Shown here piece by piece: positions 26,584-35,002 of a DNA stretch of 64,000 nucleotides; the first letter of the stretch is position 1; the number at the start of each line of letters is the position of its first letter. The position numbers and the translations under genes were made by a program. The notes under the pieces were generated by a model that saw only the letters and a program-made list of their open reading frames with translations, was not told the DNA's origin and made no database searches. This DNA is from Comamonas terrigena NBRC 13299 (GTDB taxonomy: Bacteria; Pseudomonadota; Gammaproteobacteria; Burkholderiales; Burkholderiaceae_C): assembly GCF_006740045.1 (NCBI RefSeq), contig NZ_AP019749.1, positions 1,569,001 through 1,633,000 of the forward strand. The letters run 5' to 3'.

Positions 26584-26903
26584 GGGGCGGGGTTCCTGGT
26601 GGGGCGGGGAGCGCATTGGCGGTGGCAGCGTGCTGCGCCATGCCCTCCTACATGCTGCTGAAGCTATCACACCCGGGTGGGCACGCTGGAGGGCCTTCAG
26701 CGATGCGGCAAGGGGACCGGCCACCATGCCATGCGGAGCAGAAGTCTCTATGTGCCAGCCTCAGCGGGGGCCGCCTGCCTGCAGCCGCCATCGCTACCAC
26801 CACAGCATCAGCACCGCTATGGCGGGCCACCACGTCCCCGGTTCCAGTGCTGTACCCACAAAAAGGCCCGCTGTCGGTCAGCGGGCCGGTGGTGCCAGCG
26901 CGG
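26584..26903. other. Intergenic stretch between ABM gene and small-peptide operon
   Basis: It contains the minus-strand terminator at 26858-26887. The rest (26584-26857) holds the probable promoter region of the ABM gene; I see no gene in it. Confidence 0.5.
26858..26887 (-). terminator. Intrinsic terminator of the small-peptide operon
   Basis: Read on the minus strand: GGCCCGCTG, loop ACCGA, CAGCGGGCC, then a run of T residues. It lies 17 bases past the stop of the 53-residue gene, which supports that gene being real. Confidence 0.85.
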
Positions 26904-27065
26904 TCAGTGCATCTGCTCATGGAGCGGTGGCGGGGCTTCGGTGCCCAGCTGGCGCTTGTTGCATTTGCTCTGCTGCTGGCTGTATTTGGCCTCGTGCAAG
27001 GGCTGTCCCATCTGCAAAGGCCAGGGGGACTGGCTGGGCAGCTGCTCCGGGCGCAAACCGGTCAT
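26904..27065 (-). CDS. Small protein of unknown function, 53 residues
   Basis: A short frame starting MTGLRPEQLPSQSPWPLQMG and ending in EAPPPLHEQMH. It has a single Cys, several Gln and Lys residues, and no signal or membrane segment. GGAAG lies eight bases before the ATG. It begins 28 bases after the Gln-rich peptide gene and ends just before a strong terminator, which together argue for a real two-gene unit. I do not recognise it. Confidence 0.55.
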   Translation of the reverse strand: MTGLRPEQLPSQSPWPLQMGQPLHEAKYSQQQSKCNKRQLGTEAPPPLHEQMH

Positions 27066-27093
27066 TGCAGCGGCTTCCGTCCCTGCCAGGGTG

Positions 27094-27252
27094 CTAGCGC
27101 TGTTGCTGGGGTTGCTGCTTGGAGGGTTGCCCGGGCTGCTGTTGCCCGGGAGATTGCTGCTGTTGCTGCTTCTCCTTGGGCTGGCCCGGTTGTTGGCCGG
27201 GTTGTTGCGGCTGCTGGTTCACTTGGTTCTGCGGGTTGTGCTGCTGTTGCAT
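27094..27252 (-). CDS. Gln/Pro-rich small protein, 52 residues
   Basis: A 52-residue low-complexity protein, MQQQHNPQNQVNQQPQQPGQ at the start and QQPQQQR at the end, more than 40 percent Gln with Pro, Gly and Lys. A strong AAGGAG lies nine bases before the ATG. A hairpin (GACAGGCC / GGCCTGTC, 27279-27299) sits in its 5' leader. It is intrinsically disordered by composition. Function is unknown; such peptides are seen near stress genes, but no role can be assigned. Confidence 0.65.
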   Translation of the reverse strand: MQQQHNPQNQVNQQPQQPGQQPGQPKEKQQQQQSPGQQQPGQPSKQQPQQQR

Positions 27253-27488
27253 GGCAAAAAGCTCCTTCAGTGGTGAACGACAGGCCGGGGTGGCCTGTCT
27301 GACAGATCGGGGCGAGCTGTCTGGTGCCACCTTCGCCGCATTTGGAAGCCACTTTGTAAGCGTGGGGCTTACATGTTTTCCCTTGGGCCCCCGAGGGGGA
27401 ACTGGCGCTGTGCTCTGTCCCCGAATGGAACGTTTTTTTACGCAATCACACAATGATGTCGTTCAAGGTGGAGGCAAGGAGGTTTTTC

Positions 27489-27713
27489 ATGCCCTTGCAT
27501 CTGTCTGCCGCTGCGCCCGCCATGCCCAACCCGCACATCCCGAACGAGCCCCTGCTACCGCCGGATCCGGACAAGGTCCCGGGCCGTCCCGAGCCCGTGG
27601 CGCCGCCTGCACCGATTGACCCACTGGTCACCGCGCCGCCGATCCGGTTGCCGCCGCAGCCGGTGCCTCCATCGCCATCAACCAGCCAAGGAGCACGCCA
27701 TGCCACGCGGTGA
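27489..27713 (+). CDS. Pro-rich small protein, 74 residues
   Basis: A 74-residue disordered protein, over one third Pro (PNEPLLPPDPDKVPGRPEPV). An excellent Shine-Dalgarno AGGAGG lies six bases before the ATG. It overlaps the start of the next gene by 14 bases in another frame, indicating translational coupling. An upstream in-frame ATG at 27456 lacks a good ribosome site. Function unknown. Confidence 0.6.
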   Translation: MPLHLSAAAPAMPNPHIPNEPLLPPDPDKVPGRPEPVAPPAPIDPLVTAPPIRLPPQPVPPSPSTSQGARHATR

Positions 27714-28026
27714 CAAGTCGGCCTATACCGACAAGCAAAAGCGCCAGGCCCGCCACATCGAGGAAAGCTACGAGGAACGCGGTGTGGATCCTGACAAGGC
27801 GGCCGAAATTGCCTGGGCCACGGTGAACAAGGAAACCGGCGGTGGCAAGCTGTCGGGCTCCGGCCGGGGCCACCCGGTGGACCGCGTCTCTGCCCGCAAG
27901 GGCGGGCGCATCGGCGGTGCCGCATCCGCGGCGCGCACGCCCGAAGAGCGGTCGGCTTCGGCCCAGAAGGCGGCGGCAACGCGCAAGCGCAATGCCGAGG
28001 CCAAACGGGCCGCTTCGGCCAAATAG
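27700..28026 (+). CDS. KGG-type/plasmid-stabilisation-like small basic protein
   Basis: A 108-residue basic protein: MPRGDKSAYTDKQKRQARHI, then a KGGRIGGAASAARTPEERS segment and an Ala/Lys-rich tail. The KGG/RIGG motif recalls con-10/GsiB-like stress proteins; homologues are often annotated as plasmid stabilisation protein without evidence. AAGGAG precedes the ATG. Cotranscribed with the overlapping Pro-rich gene. Probably a stress-induced, nucleic-acid-binding or desiccation protein. Confidence 0.75.
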   Translation: MPRGDKSAYTDKQKRQARHIEESYEERGVDPDKAAEIAWATVNKETGGGKLSGSGRGHPVDRVSARKGGRIGGAASAARTPEERSASAQKAAATRKRNAEAKRAASAK

Positions 28027-28047
28027 CGCGATCCAAGTCGCACAAGC

Positions 28048-28091
28048 GCCGCATCAGGGCCGCATCAGGGCCGCATCAGGGCCGCATTAGA
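28048..28091 (+). repeat. 11-bp tandem repeat
   Basis: Three perfect copies of GCCGCATCAGG followed by a degenerate fourth (GCCGCATTAGA), 22 bases past the stop of the KGG-type gene. Non-coding. Confidence 0.85.
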
Positions 28092-28213
28092 GCCGCAGAA
28101 TGCGCATTCCCCATGTCATCTGGCTGAGGGTTTCCGCATTTCTCCCGTGAAGAGATGGCGGGCGATTTTTTCGGGTGGACGAGACCGTTGAAAGGTGTGG
28201 GCGGGCACCCAAT

Positions 28214-28235
28214 AAAAAACCGCCCGAAGGCGGTT
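28214..28235 (-). terminator. Intrinsic terminator after fumA
   Basis: On the minus strand AACCGCC, loop TTCG, GGCGGTT and a T-run. It lies 26 bases beyond the fumarase stop codon. The UUCG tetraloop makes it very stable. Confidence 0.88.
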
Positions 28236-28260
28236 CTTTATGCAGGCAGCAGCGGGGCGG

Positions 28261-29814
28261 TTACGCACCGGCCACTTCAATGCCCTTGAATTCGCCGGTG
28301 GCAATCTTTTCCTTCCAGACTGCAGGGCCGGTGATGTGGGCGCTGGTGCCGCCGGCATCCACGGCCACCGTGACGGGCATGTCGACCACGTCGAATTCGT
28401 AGATGGCTTCCATGCCCAGGTCTTCAAAGCCCACCACCTTGGCGTGCTTGATGGCCTTGGAGACCAGGTAGGCGGCGCCGCCCACGGCCATCAGGTAAGC
28501 GCTCTTGTGCTTCTTGATGGCTTCGATGGCCACGGGGCCGCGCTCGGACTTGCCGATCATAGAGATCAGGCCGGTCTGCGACAGCATCATCTCGGTGAAC
28601 TTGTCCATGCGGGTGGCGGTGGTGGGGCCTGCCGGGCCGACCACTTCGTCGCGCACGGGGTCCACGGGGCCGACGTAGTAGATCACGCGGTTGGTGAAGT
28701 CCACGGGCAGCTTTTCGCCCTTGGCCAGCATGTCCTGGATGCGCTTGTGCGCGGCGTCACGGCCGGTGAGCATCTTGCCGTTGAGCAAGATGGTGTCGCC
28801 GGGCTTCCAGCTGGCGACTTCTTCCTTGGTCAGGGTGTTCAGGTCCACGCGCTTGGACTTGTTGTAGTCGGGTGCCCAGTCGATCTTGGGCCAGCTGTCC
28901 AGCGAAGGCGCGTCCAGGTACACCGGGCCGGAGCCGTCCATCACGAAGTGGGCGTGGCGGGTGGCAGCGCAGTTCGGGATCATGGCCACGGGCTTGGAGG
29001 CCGCGTGCGTGGGGTACATATTGATCTTGACGTCCAGCACCGTGGTCAGGCCGCCCAGGCCTTGGGCGCCGATGCCCAGGGCATTGATCTTTTCGAACAG
29101 CTCCAGACGCAGCTTTTCCACGTCATCCAGCTCTGCACCGCTGGCAGCCTTGGCCTGCAGCTCGTACATGTTCAGGTCTTCCATCAGGCTTTCCTTGGCC
29201 AGCAAGACGGCTTTTTCTGCCGTGCCGCCAATGCCGATGCCGATCATGCCGGGAGGGCACCAGCCTGCGCCCATGGTGGGGATGGTCTTGAGCACCCATT
29301 CCACCAGGTCGTCGCTGGGGTTCATCATGATCATCTTGGACTTGTTCTCGGAGCCGCCGCCCTTGGCGGCCACGGTCACGTCCACCTTGTCGCCGGGCAC
29401 GATCTGCACATTGATCACGGCGGGGGTGTTGTCCTTGGTGTTCTTGCGCTTGAAGTGGGGGTCGGCCACCACGGACGCACGCAGCGTGTTGTCGGGGTGG
29501 TTGTAGCCACGGCGCACGCCTTCGTTGATGGCGTCTTCCAGGCCCATGGTGAAGCCTTCCCACTTGACGTCCATGCCCACCTTCAGGAACACGTTGACGA
29601 TGCCGGTGTCCTGGCAGATGGGGCGCTGGCCGGTGGCGGCCATCTTGGAGTTGGTCAGGATCTGTGCCATCGCATCCTTGGCCGCAGGGCTTTGCTCACG
29701 CTCGTAGGCGCGGGCCAGATGCTGGATGAAATCCGGCGTGTGGTAGTAGCTGATGTACTGGAGGGCACCTGCGATCGAGTCGATCAGGTCCTGCTGGCGG
29801 ATGGAGGTCGTCAT
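28261..29814 (-). CDS. fumA: Fumarate hydratase class I (iron-sulphur)
   Basis: A 517-residue oxygen-sensitive [4Fe-4S] fumarase interconverting fumarate and malate. Three cluster-ligand cysteines are visible in RPICQDTGIVNVF, GAGWCPPGMIGIG and IPNCAATRH. The N-terminal alpha domain and C-terminal beta domain are fused, as in E. coli FumA/FumB, though this sequence is of the shorter group. It diverges from the iron-free fumC. Symbol given by class; fumB would be equally possible. Confidence 0.92.
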   Translation of the reverse strand: MTTSIRQQDLIDSIAGALQYISYYHTPDFIQHLARAYEREQSPAAKDAMAQILTNSKMAATGQRPICQDTGIVNVFLKVGMDVKWEGFTMGLEDAINEGVRRGYNHPDNTLRASVVADPHFKRKNTKDNTPAVINVQIVPGDKVDVTVAAKGGGSENKSKMIMMNPSDDLVEWVLKTIPTMGAGWCPPGMIGIGIGGTAEKAVLLAKESLMEDLNMYELQAKAASGAELDDVEKLRLELFEKINALGIGAQGLGGLTTVLDVKINMYPTHAASKPVAMIPNCAATRHAHFVMDGSGPVYLDAPSLDSWPKIDWAPDYNKSKRVDLNTLTKEEVASWKPGDTILLNGKMLTGRDAAHKRIQDMLAKGEKLPVDFTNRVIYYVGPVDPVRDEVVGPAGPTTATRMDKFTEMMLSQTGLISMIGKSERGPVAIEAIKKHKSAYLMAVGGAAYLVSKAIKHAKVVGFEDLGMEAIYEFDVVDMPVTVAVDAGGTSAHITGPAVWKEKIATGEFKGIEVAGA

Positions 29815-29990
29815 CGTGAAGCTTCTCTGTTATGGGTGCGCAGGGGCTGCGCTCGGAAAACCTGCTGATTATCCGCGCTAAGCCCTCGGGCTGTAGGCCA
29901 AAGCCGACAAGTCTTATAGAGGACTTGGGGCGCGCCGCAGCTTACTGCAAGCCGCTGTCCGGGTGCTGACCATGGGGTTCTGGGGACTTT

Positions 29991-30020
29991 CAAAAACCAT
30001 AGCTTCTTTCGCGCTTGCAT
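29991..30020. repeat. Dispersed GCTATGGTTTT-type repeat, copy 3 (reverse)
   Basis: CAAAAACCATAGCTTCTTTC is the reverse complement of the core GCTATGGTTTT seen at three other intergenic sites in the window. Confidence 0.5.
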
Positions 30021-30095
30021 ATTGGGAAAGAAACCGATCCGACCACCTGTGCAGGATGGAGGTGCCCGATGTGTTGCGGTGCGGTACAACACCCC

Positions 30096-30114
30096 AATGA
30101 GAATGGCTGTCATT
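30096..30114 (+). promoter_or_regulatory. Fur-box-like site upstream of fumC
   Basis: AATGAGAATGGCTGTCATT. The inner 15 bases match the 7-1-7 Fur pattern TGATAAT-N-ATTATCA at 10 or 11 of 14 fixed positions. It lies about 130 bases before the fumC start. In Pseudomonas and E. coli the iron-free fumarase is induced under iron limitation, so a Fur site is biologically sensible. Confidence 0.5.
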
Positions 30115-30244
30115 GCCTGGGTTAGCATGGCGGTCTGCTTTTTTTGCTGGCATGCATGCGCATGCCAGTGTGTTTTGCGGCCAACCGTAGCCAGATCGCC
30201 TCCAGCCAGCTGCGCCGCCTTGTTTGCCTTCAAGGAGTCCCAAA

Positions 30245-31657
30245 ATGACAAGCACTTCCACCTCCGGCCAGGCCACGCGCCAGGAAAAAGACACCTTCGG
30301 CCCCATCGACGTGCCGGCCGACAAGCTCTGGGGGGCCCAGACCCAGCGTTCGCTGCAGAACTTCGACATCAGCGGCGAACAGCAGCCGCGCGAGATCATT
30401 GCCGCGCTGGCGCAGGTGAAGAAGGCATCGGCCACGGTGAACCATGCCCTGGGTCTGCTGGATGCCAAGAAGTCCCAGGCCATCAATGCCGCCGCCGATG
30501 AGGTGCTGGCCGGCCAGCACCCGGGCGAATTCCCGCTGGTGGTGTGGCAGACCGGCTCGGGCACGCAGACCAATATGAACGTCAACGAGGTGCTGGCCAA
30601 CCGCGCCAGCGAGCTGCTGGGCGGCGAGCGTGGCGAGTCGCGCCTGGTGCACCCGAATGACGACGTGAACAAAAGCCAGTCCAGCAACGACGTCTATCCC
30701 ACGGCCATGCATGTGGCGGCGGTCACTGCCATCGAGCAGAAGCTGCTGCCGGCCATTGCCAAGCTGCGCACCACACTGCAGGCCAAGAGCGAGGCGTTTG
30801 CCGACATCGTGAAGATCGGCCGTACCCATCTGCAGGACGCCACGCCGCTGACGCTGGGCCAGGAGATCTCCGGTTGGGTGGCCCAGCTGGCTCACAGCGA
30901 AAAGCATGTGCGCGCCGCGCTGCCCCATCTGTACGAGCTGGCGCTGGGCGGCACGGCTGTGGGCACGGGCCTGAATGCGCCCAAGGGCTATGCCGAAGGG
31001 GTGGCGGCCGAGCTGGCCAAGCTGACCGGCTACCCGTTCGTCACCTCGCCCAACAAGTTCGAATCGCTGGCATCGTGCGACGGGCTGGTGCACGCCCATG
31101 GCGCGCTCAAGACTCTGGCCGCCAGCATGGTGAAGATTGCCAACGATGTGCGCTGGCTGGCCAGCGGCCCCCGCAGCGGCCTGGGCGAACTGTCGATTCC
31201 CGAGAACGAACCGGGCTCCTCGATCATGCCCGGCAAGGTCAACCCCACGCAGTCCGAAGCCGTGACCATGCTGGGCGCCCAGGTGTTCGGCAACGATGTG
31301 GCCATCAACTTTGGCGGTGCCAGCGGCAACTTCGAGCTGAACGTGTTTCGCCCGCTGGTGGCGCACAACTTCCTGCAGAGCGTGCGCCTGCTGGCCGATG
31401 GCATGGTCAGCTTCAATGACCACTGCGCCGTGGGGATCGAGCCCAACCGCGAACGCATTGCCGAGCTGGTCAGCCGCTCTCTGATGCTGGTGACGGCACT
31501 CAATACCCATATCGGCTACGACAAGGCGGCCTACATCGCCAAGAAGGCGCACAAAGAGGGTTCGAGCCTGCGCGACGCTGCCATTGCCAGCGGCCATGTG
31601 ACGGCCGAGCAGTTTGACCAGTGGGTGGTGGCCAAGGACATGGTGGGCAATCTGTAA
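30245..31657 (+). CDS. fumC: Fumarate hydratase class II (iron-independent)
   Basis: A 470-residue homotetrameric fumarase of the aspartase/fumarase superfamily, needing no iron. Conserved segments are [40 protein letters not shown] and the signature [13 protein letters not shown]. The start is the ATG before [19 protein letters not shown], which gives standard length. A Fur-like site and a stem-loop lie upstream, divergent from the iron-sulphur fumarase. Confidence 0.96.
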   Translation: MTSTSTSGQATRQEKDTFGPIDVPADKLWGAQTQRSLQNFDISGEQQPREIIAALAQVKKASATVNHALGLLDAKKSQAINAAADEVLAGQHPGEFPLVVWQTGSGTQTNMNVNEVLANRASELLGGERGESRLVHPNDDVNKSQSSNDVYPTAMHVAAVTAIEQKLLPAIAKLRTTLQAKSEAFADIVKIGRTHLQDATPLTLGQEISGWVAQLAHSEKHVRAALPHLYELALGGTAVGTGLNAPKGYAEGVAAELAKLTGYPFVTSPNKFESLASCDGLVHAHGALKTLAASMVKIANDVRWLASGPRSGLGELSIPENEPGSSIMPGKVNPTQSEAVTMLGAQVFGNDVAINFGGASGNFELNVFRPLVAHNFLQSVRLLADGMVSFNDHCAVGIEPNRERIAELVSRSLMLVTALNTHIGYDKAAYIAKKAHKEGSSLRDAAIASGHVTAEQFDQWVVAKDMVGNL

Positions 31658-31773
31658 GCCTGTTTCGGTCCCTGTGCTTTCGGTCTGGTGTTCCCAGGCC
31701 GTAAATTCCGTACCCCGCTGCCGTTGGGGTTGCAGGTGCCGGGCAGCTCAGGGGGTTGCAGTCTGCTCCCCAG

Positions 31774-31794
31774 CTGGAAGCCGATGGCTTCCAG
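31774..31794. other. Perfect hairpin downstream of fumC
   Basis: CTGGAAGCC-GAT-GGCTTCCAG, a 9-bp stem with a 3-base loop and no T-run. Possibly an mRNA 3' stabilising element; otherwise unexplained. Confidence 0.5.
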
Positions 31795-31889
31795 TGTGTG
31801 GTTTCGCACAGGATGCTGCGTATGCGAAGCGGGCGCAGCCACTGGAGTGCGTTGTGGGCACCTTGACCGGCAGACCTGCCAGCGCCATG

Positions 31890-31918
31890 AAAAAAAGCAC
31901 CCTGCAGGGTGCTTTTTT
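31890..31918. terminator. Bidirectional terminator between fumC and DUF3334 gene
   Basis: AAAAAAAGCACCCT-GC-AGGGTGCTTTTTT. T-runs appear on both strands, so it can end both the fumC transcript and the convergent minus-strand transcript. Confidence 0.88.
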
Positions 31919-31948
31919 GTGGACGGTACGTGCGGTGGTGCCGGCTGC

Positions 31949-32677
31949 TTACATGCCCAGCGATTTGAGCAGGGCCTCGGTATCGGCGTCGGTGGAAGAA
32001 GGCGTCGTGGCGGTCGCAGCAGCCGTGGCGGCGGAGGCACCGGCGGCGGCAGGACTGGCTGCAGGCGCGCCGGCTGCGGCCATGATGGCATCGGCGTCGA
32101 TCTCGGCTTCGGGCACAAAGTCGCGCAGGGTGATGAATTCGGTGCGGTCCACCGCCAGCTCCAGATAGAAGATGTTGTTGGCGGCGGTGTAGAAGGTGAC
32201 GCGGCGCGCCTCGGGGTTGTCGAGGTTGGCGTCCACGCTCAGCTGCACCTGCTTGTTCAGCACCAGCATCTTGGGCTGGTTCTGGGTGATGTGGGTCTGC
32301 AGCTCGCGGCGCACCTTGCCGGTGAAGTCACCCACCACCTGGTTCATCAGCTCGCCCATCACGTTGCTGACTTCGTCCGAGGTGTAGCTGGTGGCCAGGT
32401 CGCTTTCGGACAGGCCCATGTTCAGCAGGTAGTTGCGGTACAGCTCCATGGCCGACGCGGCGGACAGGTTGATGATGACCAGACCGGAGAAGCCGCCGTC
32501 AAACAGCACAAAGCAGCCGATGTCGGGCTTGAGGTAGGTCTTCTGGATACGCTGCACCACGCCGGAGTATTGCACCTGGCTGTTAGTGGCCACGTTCAGC
32601 ACGCGGGTGACGGAATTGCACAGGCTGAGCAACAGCTCCTCGGTGCCTTGGACGACGTTGGGATTCTCTTGGCTCAT
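31949..32677 (-). CDS. DUF3334 family protein
   Basis: A 242-residue cytoplasmic protein. It contains LKPDIGCFVLFDGGFSGLVI, the TSDEVSNVMGELMNQVVGDF helix (resembling the ExxN motif of CheC/CheX-like proteins) and NNIFYLELAVDRTEFI, all typical of DUF3334. An Ala/Thr-rich linker leads to the C-terminal motif DTEALLKSLGM. A link to chemotaxis or motility is plausible from the CheX-like pattern, but not shown. Confidence 0.8.
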   Translation of the reverse strand: MSQENPNVVQGTEELLLSLCNSVTRVLNVATNSQVQYSGVVQRIQKTYLKPDIGCFVLFDGGFSGLVIINLSAASAMELYRNYLLNMGLSESDLATSYTSDEVSNVMGELMNQVVGDFTGKVRRELQTHITQNQPKMLVLNKQVQLSVDANLDNPEARRVTFYTAANNIFYLELAVDRTEFITLRDFVPEAEIDADAIMAAAGAPAASPAAAGASAATAAATATTPSSTDADTEALLKSLGM

Positions 32678-33047
32678 GGGGGTGCCTGTTCAGGAAATAG
32701 CACGATTATGGATGCAACAGTTGGTCACAAGTGTGTTGGACCGTGCGGCAGCGCGATCGTGCAGCCAGCGGCCCGGTCCGAACCGCATGGCAAGGCGGGT
32801 GGTGCCGCACTGCGGCAGCGCGCGGCCATGGGCGTTGCCCGGCTGCGCCGGGTGTTCCGCAGCATTGTCGGCGCGCTATTTTTTGAGTAGCTTTTCGGCC
32901 AATAACCGTGCGTGCAACAAGCCCAAAGGCGTTGAATGCATGACTGCCCGCAAGGGGTATTGGCGCTGCAGTTTCGCCCTGCCTGGCCAGGGGCTCTGCT
33001 AACGTGCGGGCATGAAGTACATGTACAACCATGGACAGGAGGCATCC
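32678..33047. other. Divergent intergenic region
   Basis: A 370-base region between the DUF3334 gene and the META-domain lipoprotein gene. It must hold promoters for both directions, but I find no convincing box, gene or repeat. Confidence 0.5.
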
Positions 33048-33932
33048 ATGTCGCATTCCCTGTGGCGCGTGGCCGGCTGTGTGCTGGCTGTGGCCAGTCT
33101 GGCGGGCTGTTCCACCGTCTCGCAAAAATGGTCGCAATGGCGCGGCACCAGCAGCACCCCGGCTGCGGCGCAGCAGCCCGGCGTTCTGCAGCCCAGCACG
33201 GAAACGGGCCGCTGGCAGGGCGTCTACAGCTATGAAGCCGACAGTGGCCGATTCCTGGACTGCAAGACCGGGCAGACCGTGCCGGTGCTGATGGAGGGCG
33301 ATAACGCGCTGCTGGAGAATGCCTATATGGCGTCGCGCAATGGTCCCAACACCGCCATGCTGGCCAGTGTGGATGGCCGCATCGTCGAACGCCCCTCTGC
33401 CGATCCGGTGATGGCCCAGCAGGGCAAGAAGGAGCTGGCGCTGCGCGTGGAGCGTTTTGTGTCGCTGTCCAGCGCCACGTCCTGCGCCGGGGACAAGGCC
33501 AAGAACCTGGGTGTGCCCGTACCGGTGGCGGCAGCCGCTGCGGCCGGGCAGGGTGGAGCCAAGCCCGCCGCGGCAGAGCAGGCCACGGTGTCGCTGGACA
33601 ATACCTACTGGAAGCTGCTGACCTTGAACGGCAAGGCCGTGCCCCGCCTGGACAAGGAAGCGCACATCATCCTGCAGCAGCAAGGCCGGCTGGTGGGCTC
33701 GGGCGGCTGCAACCGCCTGATGGGCAGCTGGAAGCAGGACGGCCAGCAGCTGCAGTTCGGTCAGGTGGCCGGCACCCGCATGGCCTGCAAGGGCGCGGCG
33801 TCCAGCACCGAATCGGCCATGCTGAAAATGCTGGGCCAGGTGGCCAGCTGGCGCATCCACGGTGACCAACTGGAATTGCTGGATGCCAAGGGCAAGCTGC
33901 TGGCGCAGCTGCAGGCCGTGGCCTTGCGCTGA
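33048..33932 (+). CDS. META-domain (HslJ-like) lipoprotein
   Basis: A 294-residue lipoprotein with lipobox SLAGC (Cys21). Residues about 50-140 form a domain like those preceding META domains (GRWQGVYSYEADSGRFLDC). An Ala-rich linker follows, then the C-terminal META domain from about residue 185 (NTYWKLLTLNGKAV ... GSGGCNRLMGSW ... TRMACKGA). HslJ relatives are outer membrane heat-shock or antibiotic-tolerance proteins. AGGAGG supports the start. A terminator follows immediately. Confidence 0.85.
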   Translation: MSHSLWRVAGCVLAVASLAGCSTVSQKWSQWRGTSSTPAAAQQPGVLQPSTETGRWQGVYSYEADSGRFLDCKTGQTVPVLMEGDNALLENAYMASRNGPNTAMLASVDGRIVERPSADPVMAQQGKKELALRVERFVSLSSATSCAGDKAKNLGVPVPVAAAAAAGQGGAKPAAAEQATVSLDNTYWKLLTLNGKAVPRLDKEAHIILQQQGRLVGSGGCNRLMGSWKQDGQQLQFGQVAGTRMACKGAASSTESAMLKMLGQVASWRIHGDQLELLDAKGKLLAQLQAVALR

Positions 33933-33965
33933 GGCACAGCGGTCAACACACCACCATCCATGCAA

Positions 33966-33992
33966 AGCGGCCCCGCAGGGGCCGCTTTTTTT
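33966..33992 (+). terminator. Intrinsic terminator after META lipoprotein gene
   Basis: AGCGGCCCC-GCA-GGGGCCGCT followed by seven T residues. Confidence 0.9.
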
Positions 33993-34038
33993 ATGCTCGT
34001 TTCTTTTTTTGGTGCAGCGCAGTTGCCCGGAACTGCGT

Positions 34039-34839
34039 TTATTCCGGCAGATTGCCCAGCGGGCGGCCCAGGTACTTTTCCGAGATGGCGTTCAGCGTGC
34101 CATCGGCCTTGGCGGTGCGCAGGATCACGTTCACCTGGTCCAGCAGGGCGGTGTTGCCCTTGGCCACGCCGATGAAGCAGGGCACATCGGTCAGCAGCAG
34201 CTTGTATTCGGCACCCAGCTTGGGGTTGCGCTGCATGGTCAGCCCGGCCACGGCCGCACTGTGGGCCAGCACCTGGCTCTGGCCGGTCACGAACGAGGCG
34301 ATGGTGGCGGTGTCGTCCTCAAAGCGCTTGATCTGTGCACCGGCAGGGGCCAGCTTGGTCAGCGCATCGTCCTGGAGCGAGCCGCGCGTGACCGACACGG
34401 TCTTGCCGGCCAGATCGCCAAACTGCTTGATCGCCAGGCTCTTGTTGGCATACAGGCCCGAGAAGAACGGGGCGTAGGAGATGGTGAAGTCCACCACTTT
34501 CTCGCGCTCGGGGTTCTTGCCCATGGAGGAGATGATCAGGTCCACCTTGCCGGCCTGCAGCGCGGGAATGCGTGCAGGCGAGGTGACGGTGACGATGTTG
34601 AGCTTGACGCCCAGCTGCTTGGCGATCAGCTCGGCCGTGGCCACGTCCGAGCCCTGGGGCTTCATGCTGGCGTCGATATAGCCATAGGGTGGGTAATCGG
34701 TCTGGATGCCGACGTTCAGGACTTTGTGGGCCTGGATGTCGGCCAGCGTGGCGGCCTGGGCGGTCAGACCGCAGAGGCTGGACAGGCCCAGGGCGGCCAG
34801 AGAAGACAACAGGGTGCGGCGGGGCAGGAAATGCAACAT
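34039..34839 (-). CDS. Polar amino acid ABC transporter substrate-binding protein
   Basis: A 266-residue periplasmic binding protein. A signal peptide (twin-Arg-containing PRRTLLSSLAALG, ending TAQA-AT) is followed by the SBP_bac_3 domain (VLNVGIQTDYPPYGYID ... GKVDLIISSMGKNPEREKVVDF). No permease or ATPase is adjacent. A terminator separates it from proX, so it is probably transcribed alone. Substrate likely a polar amino acid. Confidence 0.87.
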   Translation of the reverse strand: MLHFLPRRTLLSSLAALGLSSLCGLTAQAATLADIQAHKVLNVGIQTDYPPYGYIDASMKPQGSDVATAELIAKQLGVKLNIVTVTSPARIPALQAGKVDLIISSMGKNPEREKVVDFTISYAPFFSGLYANKSLAIKQFGDLAGKTVSVTRGSLQDDALTKLAPAGAQIKRFEDDTATIASFVTGQSQVLAHSAAVAGLTMQRNPKLGAEYKLLLTDVPCFIGVAKGNTALLDQVNVILRTAKADGTLNAISEKYLGRPLGNLPE

Positions 34840-34937
34840 GAAAAGCTCCGGGGAGTGAAACCAATGCCCGGTGCTGCATCGTGGTGCAGGCGACCGGGTC
34901 CACCGGCAGTGAATGCATAGACCGTGCCCGCTCGCAC

Positions 34938-34961
34938 AAAAAACCGGCCGCAGGGGCCGGT
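34938..34961 (-). terminator. Intrinsic terminator after proX
   Basis: On the minus strand: ACCGGCC, loop CCTGC, GGCCGGT and a T-run. It marks the end of the proVWX transcript. Confidence 0.85.
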
Positions 34962-35002
34962 GGATGGATGTGCGCCATGTGCAGGCGCTTGCTGTGCGGA
35001 CT

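Larger units (their letters stand above)
29815..30244. other. Divergent fumA-fumC control region
   Basis: A 430-base stretch holding a dispersed repeat copy (29991-30020), a Fur-box-like sequence (30096-30114), and an inverted repeat CTGGCATG-CATGCG-CATGCCAG (30147-30168) in the probable fumC leader. No gene is seen. Confidence 0.6.

Noticed and set aside
30230..31597. 455-codon frame antisense to fumC
   Set aside because: The forward strand encodes a textbook FumC; the antisense translation is His/Gln/Leu-rich noise.
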